A stretch of 6,577 nt of DNA, taken from NCBI GenBank assembly GCA_013153335.1, contig JAADEP010000204.1:1-6577 (forward strand), written 5' to 3'. This document shows positions 1-6,181 of the stretch, in pieces. The position numbers and the translations under genes are program-made. The notes under the pieces are model-generated. The model had not been told where the DNA came from, searched no databases, and saw nothing but the letters and a program-made list of their open reading frames with translations. How positions within the stretch are numbered: position 1 is the first letter of the stretch; every line of letters begins with the position of its first letter. This stretch comes from Chloroflexota bacterium. Its GTDB lineage: Bacteria > Chloroflexota > Anaerolineae > Anaerolineales > DRMV01.

Positions 1-19
1 AGAAACGCCACCGGGGCAT
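1..19 (-). CDS. possible start of next operon gene (runs off window)
   Basis: An ATG at 19-17 on the minus strand opens a frame reading MPRWRF before the window ends. It lies 34 bases past the tadC stop codon, and a G-rich stretch (AAGGGGG) stands a few bases upstream that could serve as a ribosome binding site. Tad operons commonly continue after tadC with further assembly or pseudopilin genes, and no terminator hairpin is visible after tadC, so a further co-transcribed gene is plausible. Six residues say nothing about function, and the start itself is uncertain. Confidence 0.3.
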
Positions 20-53
20 TCCACCCCCTTCGCGGCCAAACGTGGGCAAGTTT

Positions 54-1013
54 TCAAAATCCGAAGATGGACCCCAAGGCCGATTTCATCAAAATGAACA
101 CCGCAGGGCCCAACAATACGATGAACAACGCGGGCATGATCAAAAAGGCCAGAGGGAAGAGCATCTTGATGGGCGCTTTGCGCGCCTCTTCTTCCGCGCG
201 CTGGCGACGCTTAAGCCGCATTCCATCGGCCTGAATACGCAGGATTTTGGTCAAGCCCACGCCCAACTGCTCGGCTTGAATCACGGCCGCGACAAAGCTG
301 GTGAGCTCAGGCAGGTCAATGCGCTGGGCCAGATCCCGCAAAGCATCACGCCGGGATTTGCCCAATTGCATCTCCCGAAGCACACGGCCAAACTCGACCG
401 AAACTTCGTTATCCCAGCGCTCCACCACTTGTTGGATCGCGCCGTCAAAGGTCAACCCCGCTTCGACCGCAATGCTCAACAAGTCCAACACATCGGGCAA
501 GGCTTTCTGAATCACTTTCTTGCGCCGGTTGATACGGCTGCGCAGCCAAAGCATGGGCAGGTAATAGCCCAACAAGCCAAAGCCCACGCCCAGAACCAAG
601 GTCAGGCGCCGGAACGTCGGGCTCGCGGCCATCCGCCCGAGCATCAACCCCAAAAACAAGAAGGTGATGGCCAAGAAGAACCGGATGGCCAAAAACAGGG
701 TGGGATCGATTTTGCCCCGCAAGCCCGCGCGGACCAGGTCTTGCTCGGTGGCCAACAGGGCCTTTTGCGGCGTAAAGCGGCTGAGGATCTCGCCCACCCG
801 CCGCGCGATGGGGATCAAAACCCGCTCGGTGAAGGGCTGCTGAAGCTCAAATTCTTCGATTGAGCGGACCGTGCGCCCTTCCGCCAAATATTGGAACAGG
901 CGCTCTTCCATGGGATCTTGCTCTTGATACCGGCCCGCAAGGCGCACGAGCACGATCGCGCCGATGACAAGAGCGAGCACAAGCAAGAGAAGCCCGAGCA
1001 ATACTGGACTCAT
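54..1013 (-). CDS. tadC: Tad pilus inner-membrane platform protein TadC (type II secretion F domain)
   Basis: TadC is one of the two polytopic proteins of the Tad/Flp pilus platform. It is thought to work with TadB and the CpaF ATPase to push prepilin subunits out of the membrane. Numbering below is from the upstream GTG. There is an N-terminal membrane segment at about 6-28, a soluble basic region, two membrane segments at about 108-128 and 139-159, and then a cytoplasmic T2SSF domain from about 175 (ALPDVLDLLSIAVEAGLTFD). A charged stretch RAEEEARKAPIKMLFPL (275-291) leads into a long hydrophobic end (LIMPALFIVLLGPAVF), which is highly typical of TadC. About 320 residues is the normal family length. 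The frame could begin at GTG 1022, but ATG 1013 is preferred because AAAGGG at 1022-1027 sits 8 bases before it. The gap from tadB is 15 bases with this start. Family assignment is firm; the exact start is less so. Confidence 0.93.
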   Translation of the reverse strand: MSPVLLGLLLLVLALVIGAIVLVRLAGRYQEQDPMEERLFQYLAEGRTVRSIEEFELQQPFTERVLIPIARRVGEILSRFTPQKALLATEQDLVRAGLRGKIDPTLFLAIRFFLAITFLFLGLMLGRMAASPTFRRLTLVLGVGFGLLGYYLPMLWLRSRINRRKKVIQKALPDVLDLLSIAVEAGLTFDGAIQQVVERWDNEVSVEFGRVLREMQLGKSRRDALRDLAQRIDLPELTSFVAAVIQAEQLGVGLTKILRIQADGMRLKRRQRAEEEARKAPIKMLFPLAFLIMPALFIVLLGPAVFILMKSALGSIFGF

Positions 1014-1021
1014 CGCGATCA

Positions 1022-1027
1022 CCCTTT
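1022..1027 (-). promoter_or_regulatory. ribosome binding site deciding the tadC start
   Basis: AAAGGG on the minus strand lies 8 bases before ATG 1013, a normal Shine-Dalgarno distance. It overlaps the alternative GTG start at 1022-1020 and so cannot serve it. This favours translation from the fourth codon of the open frame. The tadB stop codon is at 1031-1029, immediately upstream, so translational coupling is likely. Confidence 0.6.
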
Positions 1028-1028
1028 G

Positions 1029-2003
1029 CTACACTTCGATATCCGCGACCTTCTGCATCAAGAAGTAGCCGGTCACAATGAGCAGCAAACCGCACCCCAG
1101 CATGCTATATCCGCAGATGCCGTTGTTGAAGAACTCGCCCACGTAATCGGGCGAAATCAGGTTGATGATGAGGAACAGCGCGATGGGCATAAAGGCCAAG
1201 ACAATGCCCGAAATGCGCGCCTGCGCGGTCAGGGTGCGGATCTCGCCTTTGATGCGGATGCGTTCGCGAATGGTGAAAGAAATGGTGTCGAGGATCTCGG
1301 CCAGCGAGCCGCCCACTTGCTGTTGGATCTTGATGGCCGTAACGATCAGCTCAAGGTCTTCGCTGGGCACGCGCTCGACCAGGTGATCGAGCGCTTCTTC
1401 CAGCGAGAGGCCGATTTGGGTCTCTTGCACAACCCGGCGGAATTCCTCGGACGTGGGCGGCGGCATTTCGCTCGCGATGGATTCGATCACTTGCGTGACC
1501 GAGAACCCCGCGCGCAAGCCGTTGACCATCAGGTTCAACGTATCGACCAACTGCGCTTCGAACTGCGAAACCCGCCGGCGCTGCAAAAAGCGAATCAGCC
1601 ATCCCGGCCCAAACAAACCGACCAGCAACCCCAAGCCGGCAACGAGCCACGAACCGCGGCCCAGGATATAGCCCAGGACTGGCCCCAACACGAACGCGGC
1701 AATGCGCAGCAAAATGTATTCGAACGGAGTCAGCCGCAAGCCCGCCCGAATCAAATCCCGGCGCAGGCGCTGCCACCAATTCGTTCGCTCGGCCCGTCGG
1801 TTGAGCTGCTTCCACAGGCTCTCCTGGGTCTTGCGAACCTGCTCCAGTTCCGAGAGTTCTTCGCTGCTGATGTATTCGGCCAGTCGGTCTTCAATATCCT
1901 TGGCCCCGCTGCTGGTGACCGAAAGGATCGCGCCCAATACCAACAAGAGAAATGCGATCCCTCCCCCCACCAGAAGCAAGGTCATCGGGTTCAAGGCGGG
2001 CAT
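1029..2003 (-). CDS. tadB: Tad pilus inner-membrane platform protein TadB (type II secretion F domain)
   Basis: TadB is the partner of TadC in the membrane platform of the Tad/Flp pilus, acting with the secretion ATPase encoded just upstream. The 324-residue product has an N-terminal membrane segment (about 8-30), a charged, helix-prone cytoplasmic region (35-90), a pair of membrane segments (about 96-114 and 117-137), a T2SSF domain starting near 147 (QFEAQLVDTLNLMVNGLRAG), and two C-terminal segments (about 265-284 and 299-317). The motif VPSEDLELIVTAIKIQQQVG (212-231), followed by GSLAEILDTI, is characteristic of TadB. A strong ribosome binding site, AGGAGGAGG at 2008-2016, precedes the ATG and supports the start. 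The gap to the cpaF stop is 29 bases. Two cysteines, C297 and C304, lie near the last membrane segment; their role is unknown. Confidence 0.95.
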   Translation of the reverse strand: MPALNPMTLLLVGGGIAFLLLVLGAILSVTSSGAKDIEDRLAEYISSEELSELEQVRKTQESLWKQLNRRAERTNWWQRLRRDLIRAGLRLTPFEYILLRIAAFVLGPVLGYILGRGSWLVAGLGLLVGLFGPGWLIRFLQRRRVSQFEAQLVDTLNLMVNGLRAGFSVTQVIESIASEMPPPTSEEFRRVVQETQIGLSLEEALDHLVERVPSEDLELIVTAIKIQQQVGGSLAEILDTISFTIRERIRIKGEIRTLTAQARISGIVLAFMPIALFLIINLISPDYVGEFFNNGICGYSMLGCGLLLIVTGYFLMQKVADIEV

Positions 2004-2032
2004 GGGCCCTCCTCCTCACATCCGTCAGAGAC

Positions 2033-3400
2033 TTACCGGCCCGGCGGCTGGGGCGAAAAGATGCGCGGGGGCAAGTAAATACCCGCGGCCCGGATTTTGT
2101 CCATAAACTTGGGCCGCAACCCCGTGGGCCGCAAACGCCCATGCACCTTGCCCTCGCGGTAGCCACCGTGCTCAAACACGAAGATATCCGTCATGCTGAT
2201 GACGTCGCCTTCCATGCCCGCGATCTCGGAGATCGCGACGACCTTCCGGCTGCCGTCGCGCATGCGGCTTTGGAAGACGATCAAATCCACCGCGGACGCG
2301 ATCTGCTCGCGGATGGCCCGGGTGGGGAGGTCCATCCCGGCCATGAGGACCATGGTCTCGAGCCGCGAGAGCACGTCGCGCGGGCTGTTCGCGTGCAGCG
2401 TGGTCATCGAACCTTCGTGGCCCGTGTTCATGGCCTGCAGCATGTCCAAGGCCTCGCCACCGCGCACCTCGCCCACGATGATGCGGTCGGGCCGCATCCG
2501 CAGCGAGTTGATGACCAAATCCCGGATGGTCACCTCGCCCTCGCCTTCCACGTTCGGGGGCCGTGATTCGAGCCGGACCACATGCTCCTGCCGCAGCTGC
2601 AGCTCGGCCGCGTTCTCAATGGTGATGATTCGCTCGCCCTCGGGGATAAAGCCCGACAGGATGTTGAGCAAGGTGGTTTTGCCCGAACCCGTACCGCCGG
2701 CGACGATAATGTTCAGCCGAGCTTTGACCGCAGCCTCTAAGAACTGAACCGCTTCGGGCGTGATGCTGCCAAAGCGGATGAGGTCGTCGATGGTCAAGGG
2801 CTTCTTGAAGAACTTCCGGATGGTGACCACAGGCCCGACCAGCGAGATGGGCGGGATCACGATGTTCACGCGCGAGCCATCGGGCAGCCGCGCATCCACA
2901 TAGGGGCTGGCTTCGTCCACCCGGCGGCCCAACGGCGCGACAATGCGTTCGATAATGCGCATCACGTGCGCGTCGTCTTCGAATTGAATCGGCACTTTAT
3001 ACAGCTTGCCGCCCCGCTCAACGTAGATTTGCTTCGGCCCGTTGACCATGATTTCGGTGATGGAGTCGTCTTCGAGCAGGGGTTGAATGGGGCCGAAGCC
3101 GAGGATTTCGGCGACCAGCTGCTCATACAGGCGTTGCCGTTCGGCTCGCGATAGGGGAATCCCCTCTTGCTGCAGGATTTGGTCAAGAAGCTCGCGGATG
3201 GTTTGCCGGATTTCATCCGCGCGTGAGGCGTCCCAGTTGGGGTCGATCTCAGACAACAAGCGCTCTTGAATGCGGCGACGCAGATCGGCCAAGGTGTCGC
3301 GCTTGCGGTCGAGCCGCGAGCTGCGTCGGGTCGCGGTGCCCGAAAGCAGGGAAGCGTCTTTACGCGGTCGATTCTTATCCAAACGGCCAAAGAGCGACAT
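2033..3400 (-). CDS. cpaF: Tad pilus secretion ATPase CpaF/TadA (GspE/VirB11 family)
   Basis: CpaF (TadA) is the cytoplasmic hexameric ATPase that powers Flp pilus assembly through TadB and TadC. The 455-residue protein has a basic N-terminal extension (1-50), an N-terminal domain containing LVAEILGFGPIQPLLEDDSI (95-114) and ITEIMVNGP, and then the ATPase core. Visible motifs are Walker A GGTGSGKTT (235-243), an Asp-box region RIITIENAAELQL (257-269), the Walker B region DRIIVGEVRGGEA (305-317) and the His box TGHEGSMTTLHANS (326-339). All are in family order, and length is close to that of typical CpaF. One oddity is Asn263 in the Asp box, where I expect IED rather than IEN. AAGGAGG at 3409-3415, 8 bases before the ATG, supports the start. 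The gene follows cpaE after 35 bases and is clearly in the same operon. Confidence 0.96.
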   Translation of the reverse strand: MSLFGRLDKNRPRKDASLLSGTATRRSSRLDRKRDTLADLRRRIQERLLSEIDPNWDASRADEIRQTIRELLDQILQQEGIPLSRAERQRLYEQLVAEILGFGPIQPLLEDDSITEIMVNGPKQIYVERGGKLYKVPIQFEDDAHVMRIIERIVAPLGRRVDEASPYVDARLPDGSRVNIVIPPISLVGPVVTIRKFFKKPLTIDDLIRFGSITPEAVQFLEAAVKARLNIIVAGGTGSGKTTLLNILSGFIPEGERIITIENAAELQLRQEHVVRLESRPPNVEGEGEVTIRDLVINSLRMRPDRIIVGEVRGGEALDMLQAMNTGHEGSMTTLHANSPRDVLSRLETMVLMAGMDLPTRAIREQIASAVDLIVFQSRMRDGSRKVVAISEIAGMEGDVISMTDIFVFEHGGYREGKVHGRLRPTGLRPKFMDKIRAAGIYLPPRIFSPQPPGR

Positions 3401-3403
3401 GGA

Positions 3404-3417
3404 GCAAGCCTCCTTGC
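3404..3417 (-). promoter_or_regulatory. cpaF ribosome binding site within a short inverted repeat
   Basis: On the mRNA strand, GCAAG-GAGG-CTTGC can form a 5-bp hairpin whose 4-base loop is the core of the cpaF Shine-Dalgarno sequence AAGGAGG. A perfect 10-base palindrome, CCTTGCAAGG (3412-3421), overlaps it. A competing pairing of GGAG (3410-3413) with CTCC (3401-3404), just before the ATG, would hide the site. The pairings are seen directly in the sequence; any effect on translation is inference. Confidence 0.35.
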
Positions 3418-3435
3418 AAGGTTATGCTTCGTACC

Positions 3436-4626
3436 TCAATCTTCTGTTTGCCAGACGCGCTCACGGACCACCCGAGCGAGCTGGAAGATGCTGCGAGCCG
3501 CCGGGCTGTTGCGCTGGCGCAACGTCAAGGGTTGGCCCTTGTTGATGCTCGCGAGCACCTTGTCGTCTTCAGGGATGGTCAGGATGGACCGCAATTTGAA
3601 GTAGTTCGCGATGCGGTCCGCGGAAAGGGCCGACCGCTTATGATAACGGTTGAGGACCAGGACCCATTTCTCGGGGTCCAAGCCCGAGCCGATGAGCACG
3701 TGCATAGCCAAGCGGGCGTTGCGCAGCGCGGGCAAGTCCGCGATCAAGGGCATGAGGATGAGGTCCGCGGACTCCAAGGCCGTCAAGGTGCCCAAATCGA
3801 GCATGCAGGATGTATCGACGACCACATAATCGGCCATCTGCTTGAGCAGCTCGAAGATCTGGCGCAAGAACTCGGGCGTAAACCGTTCGGCCTCTTCGGG
3901 CGCGAGGGGCGAAGCCAGAAGGCGCACCCGATCGGCGCTGGTCGGGAGCAAAACTTCGTTCAAGAGCTCGCGGTCGAGGGTGTCGGCGTCGAGCAGGTCA
4001 GCCATGGTATGCCGGGGTTGGACGTCGGTGAACATGGCCAAATCGCCGAATTGGAGCTTGGCGTCGACCAAAACAATGGCTGTATCGGGAGCTTGCAACG
4101 CGAAGGCCAAATTGCTGGCGATGAACGTGCGTCCAACCCCGCCGCGAGGCCCGTAGATGACGATAACCTTGCCCAACGTGCCCGGGCCGGTGCCCAGCGC
4201 GACCGACGAGGACGTGGCCACATCGGTCAGACGTTGGCGCTCTTTATGCGCCTCGGCGCCCGCGCTCCGGACCACGCTCAAAAGCTCGTCGATCGGGGGC
4301 GGCTTGACCAAATAGTCATATGCACCCGCCTTCATCGCGCGACGCATATAATCGCGCTCGTCCTGAACCGACAAGATGATCACCTGGGTCGCGGGGAAGC
4401 GGCGGCGGATCTCCTCGGTGGCTTCCAAACCCGTGCGGTCGGGCAGGTTGATGTCCATAATGACCACATCGGGCTTGAGCTCCCCGACGCGCCGAATCGC
4501 TTCGCCCGCGCTCCCGGCCTCGCCAACGACCTCTACCCCGCGTTCGAATTGAAGCAAGCGTCGAAGATTTTCCCGGGTTTCGGCAATATCATCCACAATT
4601 AACACACGGATGACTTCTTGCTCCAT
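3436..4626 (-). CDS. cpaE: CpaE/TadZ-like protein: receiver domain fused to MinD-like domain with altered P-loop
   Basis: CpaE/TadZ proteins place and regulate the Tad secretion machine and belong to the ParA/MinD group. Residues 1-125 are a receiver domain with an apparently complete active site: D12-D13, phosphoacceptor D58 (VVIMDINLPDRTG), S86 (IILSVQDE) and K108 (YDYLVKPP). A Ser/Gly-rich linker (about 138-152) leads to the MinD-like domain (153-396). Its P-loop reads GPRGGVGRT (159-167), so both lysines of the usual KGGxGK[ST] motif are Arg. Other landmarks are LVDAKLQFGDLAMF (186-199) and DYVVVDTSCMLDLGT (266-280, Walker B-like strand with D271). A weaker ribosome binding site (GGGAGA, about 10 bases upstream) precedes the ATG. 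The gap from cpaB is 18 bases. Family and role by context are firm. Whether it still hydrolyses ATP is doubtful. Confidence 0.92.
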   Translation of the reverse strand: MEQEVIRVLIVDDIAETRENLRRLLQFERGVEVVGEAGSAGEAIRRVGELKPDVVIMDINLPDRTGLEATEEIRRRFPATQVIILSVQDERDYMRRAMKAGAYDYLVKPPPIDELLSVVRSAGAEAHKERQRLTDVATSSSVALGTGPGTLGKVIVIYGPRGGVGRTFIASNLAFALQAPDTAIVLVDAKLQFGDLAMFTDVQPRHTMADLLDADTLDRELLNEVLLPTSADRVRLLASPLAPEEAERFTPEFLRQIFELLKQMADYVVVDTSCMLDLGTLTALESADLILMPLIADLPALRNARLAMHVLIGSGLDPEKWVLVLNRYHKRSALSADRIANYFKLRSILTIPEDDKVLASINKGQPLTLRQRNSPAARSIFQLARVVRERVWQTED

Positions 4627-4644
4627 CGCCGGTCGTCTCCCAGG

Positions 4645-5859
4645 TTACGGCTGCGGCTGAAATTCCACGGGCCCGGTGGAATCGTAATATTGCTTTTCGG
4701 GCCAGTAGATCGCGTCAACTCGGGGTTGCAGATCGTAAGGCACCTTGGCCGGCACGACCAGGTTGTAATTGTCCAACAAGTACCGCAGGGTCACCGCGTC
4801 GGTCTGCAAATCTTGCTGGTCATCCGTCCCGCGGAGCACCAAGGTCAACACCACCTTGCGGTCGAGCAAGTATTTGATGGTGACCGCGTCTTGCGGCTTG
4901 ACCATGAGGGTCGCGACCTCGGGCCGGGTCGGCGTTTGCTGCCCGGGTTGCGCCTGTTGCGCTTGCGGTTGCCCCGCGGGGGCAGCTTCGGCCGGCGGAG
5001 CTTCGCCTTCGGCGGGGGTGCCGCCTTGCGGGGCAGCGGCCTGGTCATACCAGGGCGCTTCGCCGACAAACAGCACCCAGGCCGAAGGGATGATCATCTG
5101 GGTCACAAAACGCGGCCGTTGGGGCTCCGAGGGCAGGACGTAAAACGTGAAGTCCTCGGTCGGCTCGAGGCGGCCAACCGGGCTGTTCCCGCCCGCGACG
5201 GTTTGCTGCACGTTGGTGATGACGCCTTCACCCGTGAGCAAACTCGCGCCGCCTTCCGCGCCGCTCACCACCACCGCGTTGCTGATCACATTCCCCGAGA
5301 TGTTGGGCAAAATGGATTGAAACTCTTCGTCAATATCCACAAAGGCCAGCGTGACGAGGATGCCGACCTGATCGCCCGGCTGGATTGCGTACGAGACGCT
5401 GGTAAGCCGCGAAATGGGGATGGAGATCGCCACATAGCCCGGTGGGATTTGGGCCGAAATCACCGAGCCCGCCTTGCCTAACAAATCCGCGGCGCTCGCG
5501 ACCAAATCCCCCTTGGTGAGGATGATGCCTTGGGGCAAATCGCGCATCGCGATCTTGCCAACGGCGTCGTCCATATTCAGGATATAGCTCTCAAGCACCC
5601 GGTCGGCAGGGAAGGGGACCAACTGCAGCATATCTTCCGTGATCCGTTGCCCCCGCCGGATGGGCTGGCCCGCGACCACGACCTCGACCGTGGGCACCTG
5701 AGCTTGGCCCCGGGGTGCTTCCTGGACGGCCTCCCCTCCGGCTGCGGGTGGGGGAGGTGGAGCTTGTTTTCCTTGCCACCACATATAACCGGCGACGCAC
5801 AGGACGCCTAACAACAAGAAAAGGGCGAAAAAGAGGAGTAAACGCCCAATACGACGCAT
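4645..5859 (-). CDS. cpaB: Flp pilus assembly protein CpaB/RcpC (SAF domain)
   Basis: CpaB (RcpC) is an exported, membrane-anchored assembly factor of Tad pili. In diderms it works beside the secretin, but no secretin gene follows here. The 404-residue product starts with one membrane segment (about 5-28), then a Pro/Ala-rich spacer (33-55). The SAF domain follows (58-120: VEVVVAGQPIRRGQRITEDM, then GKIAMRDLPQGIILTKGDLV), and after it the CpaB/RcpC domain (141-171: GYVAISIPISRL, YAIQPGDQVGILV). Residues 272-312 form a Pro/Ala/Gln/Gly-rich insert, beyond which lies a tail with two similar blocks, DAVTIKYLLD (324-333) and DAVTLRYLLD (354-363). It looks longer than the CpaB proteins I know, the excess being in the insert and tail. 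AAGGAGGA at 5864-5871, 4 bases before the ATG, fixes the start. It is the first gene of the operon. C21 is not in a valid lipobox. Confidence 0.93.
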   Translation of the reverse strand: MRRIGRLLLFFALFLLLGVLCVAGYMWWQGKQAPPPPPAAGGEAVQEAPRGQAQVPTVEVVVAGQPIRRGQRITEDMLQLVPFPADRVLESYILNMDDAVGKIAMRDLPQGIILTKGDLVASAADLLGKAGSVISAQIPPGYVAISIPISRLTSVSYAIQPGDQVGILVTLAFVDIDEEFQSILPNISGNVISNAVVVSGAEGGASLLTGEGVITNVQQTVAGGNSPVGRLEPTEDFTFYVLPSEPQRPRFVTQMIIPSAWVLFVGEAPWYDQAAAPQGGTPAEGEAPPAEAAPAGQPQAQQAQPGQQTPTRPEVATLMVKPQDAVTIKYLLDRKVVLTLVLRGTDDQQDLQTDAVTLRYLLDNYNLVVPAKVPYDLQPRVDAIYWPEKQYYDSTGPVEFQPQP

Positions 5860-5892
5860 CTTGTCCTCCTTGGCGCTGGCCTACTTTGCCCC

Positions 5893-5901
5893 ATTATAAC
5901 A
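5893..5901 (-). promoter_or_regulatory. extended -10 promoter of the tad operon (upstream of cpaB)
   Basis: The minus strand reads TGTTATAAT: a perfect TATAAT at 5893-5898 with the TG of an extended -10 element. No TTGACA-like -35 is visible at 16-18 bases upstream, where the sequence is C-rich (CCCCGC), which fits an extended -10 promoter. Transcription would begin near 5887, giving a leader of roughly 28 bases with the cpaB ribosome binding site inside it. Confidence 0.65.
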
Positions 5902-5904
5902 CGC

Positions 5905-5927
5905 TCTGCCCCGGTGCGGGGGGCAGA
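5905..5927. repeat. inverted repeat over the cpaB promoter -35 position (candidate operator)
   Basis: TCTGCCCC (5905-5912) and GGGGCAGA (5920-5927) form a perfect 8-bp inverted repeat separated by 7 bases. It begins 4 bases upstream of the extended -10 element and covers the place of a -35 box. No U-run follows on either strand, so it is not a good intrinsic terminator. Its position suits a regulator binding site, but no regulator is known and GC-rich DNA produces such repeats by chance. Confidence 0.35.
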
Positions 5928-5962
5928 TAGCGCTTCAAATACAAGAAATAAGGTGTTACCCC

Positions 5963-6003
5963 GAAGGGAGGGGAGGGAGGAGAGGAGAACTAAGGAGGGG
6001 AAA
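5963..6003 (+). other. purine-rich, G-run tract between terminator and cpaB promoter
   Basis: From 5963 to 5989 the plus strand is unbroken purine, including GGGAGGGGAGGGAGG; after two pyrimidines (CT) purines resume to 6003 with GGAGGGG. Three runs of at least three G with single-base spacers, plus later G-runs, could form a G-quadruplex on the plus (non-coding) strand upstream of the operon. No gene or known motif was found in it. Function is unknown. Confidence 0.4.
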
Positions 6004-6037
6004 CAACGAACCCCAGGGGAAGGGGCCCTGGGGTTCG
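6001..6037 (-). terminator. intrinsic terminator after tRNA-Val
   Basis: The arms 6007-6018 (CGAACCCCAGGG on plus) and 6026-6037 are perfectly complementary, giving a 12-bp GC-rich stem with a 7-base loop. On the minus strand it is followed by TTGTTT (6006-6001). It begins 3 bases after the tRNA 3' end, so it should end the tRNA transcript and separate it from the tad operon. Confidence 0.85.
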
Positions 6038-6040
6038 AAG

Positions 6041-6114
6041 TGGGCGCGGAGGGACTTGAACCCCCGACCTCCTCAATGTGAGTGAGGCGCTCTAACCAGC
6101 TGAGCTACGCGCCC
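6041..6114 (-). tRNA. tRNA-Val, anticodon CAC
   Basis: This 74-base gene folds into a full cloverleaf. The 7-bp acceptor stem GGGCGCG/CGCGCCC pairs perfectly, the D stem is GCTC/GAGC with GG in the loop, and the anticodon stem CCTCA/TGAGG encloses the loop CTCACAT. The T arm is GGGGG-TTCAAGT-CCCTC (one G-U pair), and the discriminator base is A. The anticodon is CAC (plus-strand positions 6078-6080), reading the valine codon GTG. The 3' CCA is not encoded (CTT follows), so it must be added after transcription. A single-gene transcription unit is suggested by its own promoter upstream and a terminator 3 bases downstream. Confidence 0.97.
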
Positions 6115-6137
6115 ACGCACCTTGGCGAGGCACCCCT

Positions 6138-6166
6138 ATTATAGCCAAACCCCGCCCATCTGACAA
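6138..6166 (-). promoter_or_regulatory. sigma-70-type promoter of tRNA-Val
   Basis: On the minus strand a -35 box TTGTCA (6166-6161, five of six bases matching TTGACA) is separated by exactly 17 bases from a perfect TATAAT (6143-6138). The predicted start point near 6131-6132 gives a leader of about 17 bases before the mature tRNA. Confidence 0.8.
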
Positions 6167-6181
6167 GGGTCGCGGGCGGGG
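6150..6181. repeat. GC-rich inverted repeat flanking the tRNA promoter -35 box
   Basis: CCCCGCCC (6150-6157) and GGGCGGGG (6174-6181) are perfect 8-base arms, 16 bases apart, and the -35 hexamer of the tRNA promoter lies between them. It may be chance in GC-rich DNA or a binding site shared by the tRNA promoter and the divergent lipoprotein gene. No U-run follows, so it is not a terminator. Confidence 0.25.

Noticed and set aside
42..863. Long plus-strand open frame (273 codons) opposite tadC
   Set aside because: It is entirely antisense to a well-supported gene, and its Gln/His/Arg/Pro-rich product has no recognisable motif. It is an effect of codon bias in GC-rich DNA.
891..2078. Plus-strand open frame of 395 codons opposite tadB
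   Set aside because: Antisense shadow: composition heavy in Gln, Arg, Asp and His, no membrane segment or motif, while the minus strand encodes a clear TadB.
3223..4602. Plus-strand open frame of 459 codons opposite cpaE and part of cpaF
   Set aside because: It crosses a gene boundary on the other strand, has no motif, and the minus strand encodes a receiver plus MinD-like protein and an ATPase with intact motifs.
4618..5481. Plus-strand open frame of 287 codons opposite cpaB
   Set aside because: Antisense composition without motif; cpaB on the minus strand has a good ribosome binding site and SAF domain.
5797..5799. Cys21 of CpaB as a possible lipoprotein acceptor
   Set aside because: The residue before the Cys is Leu, whereas a lipobox needs Gly, Ala or Ser there. 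A simple membrane anchor is more likely.
6041..6114. tRNA-Val as an integration site for a mobile element
   Set aside because: No integrase gene, no direct repeat of the tRNA 3' end and no change in composition is visible around it.
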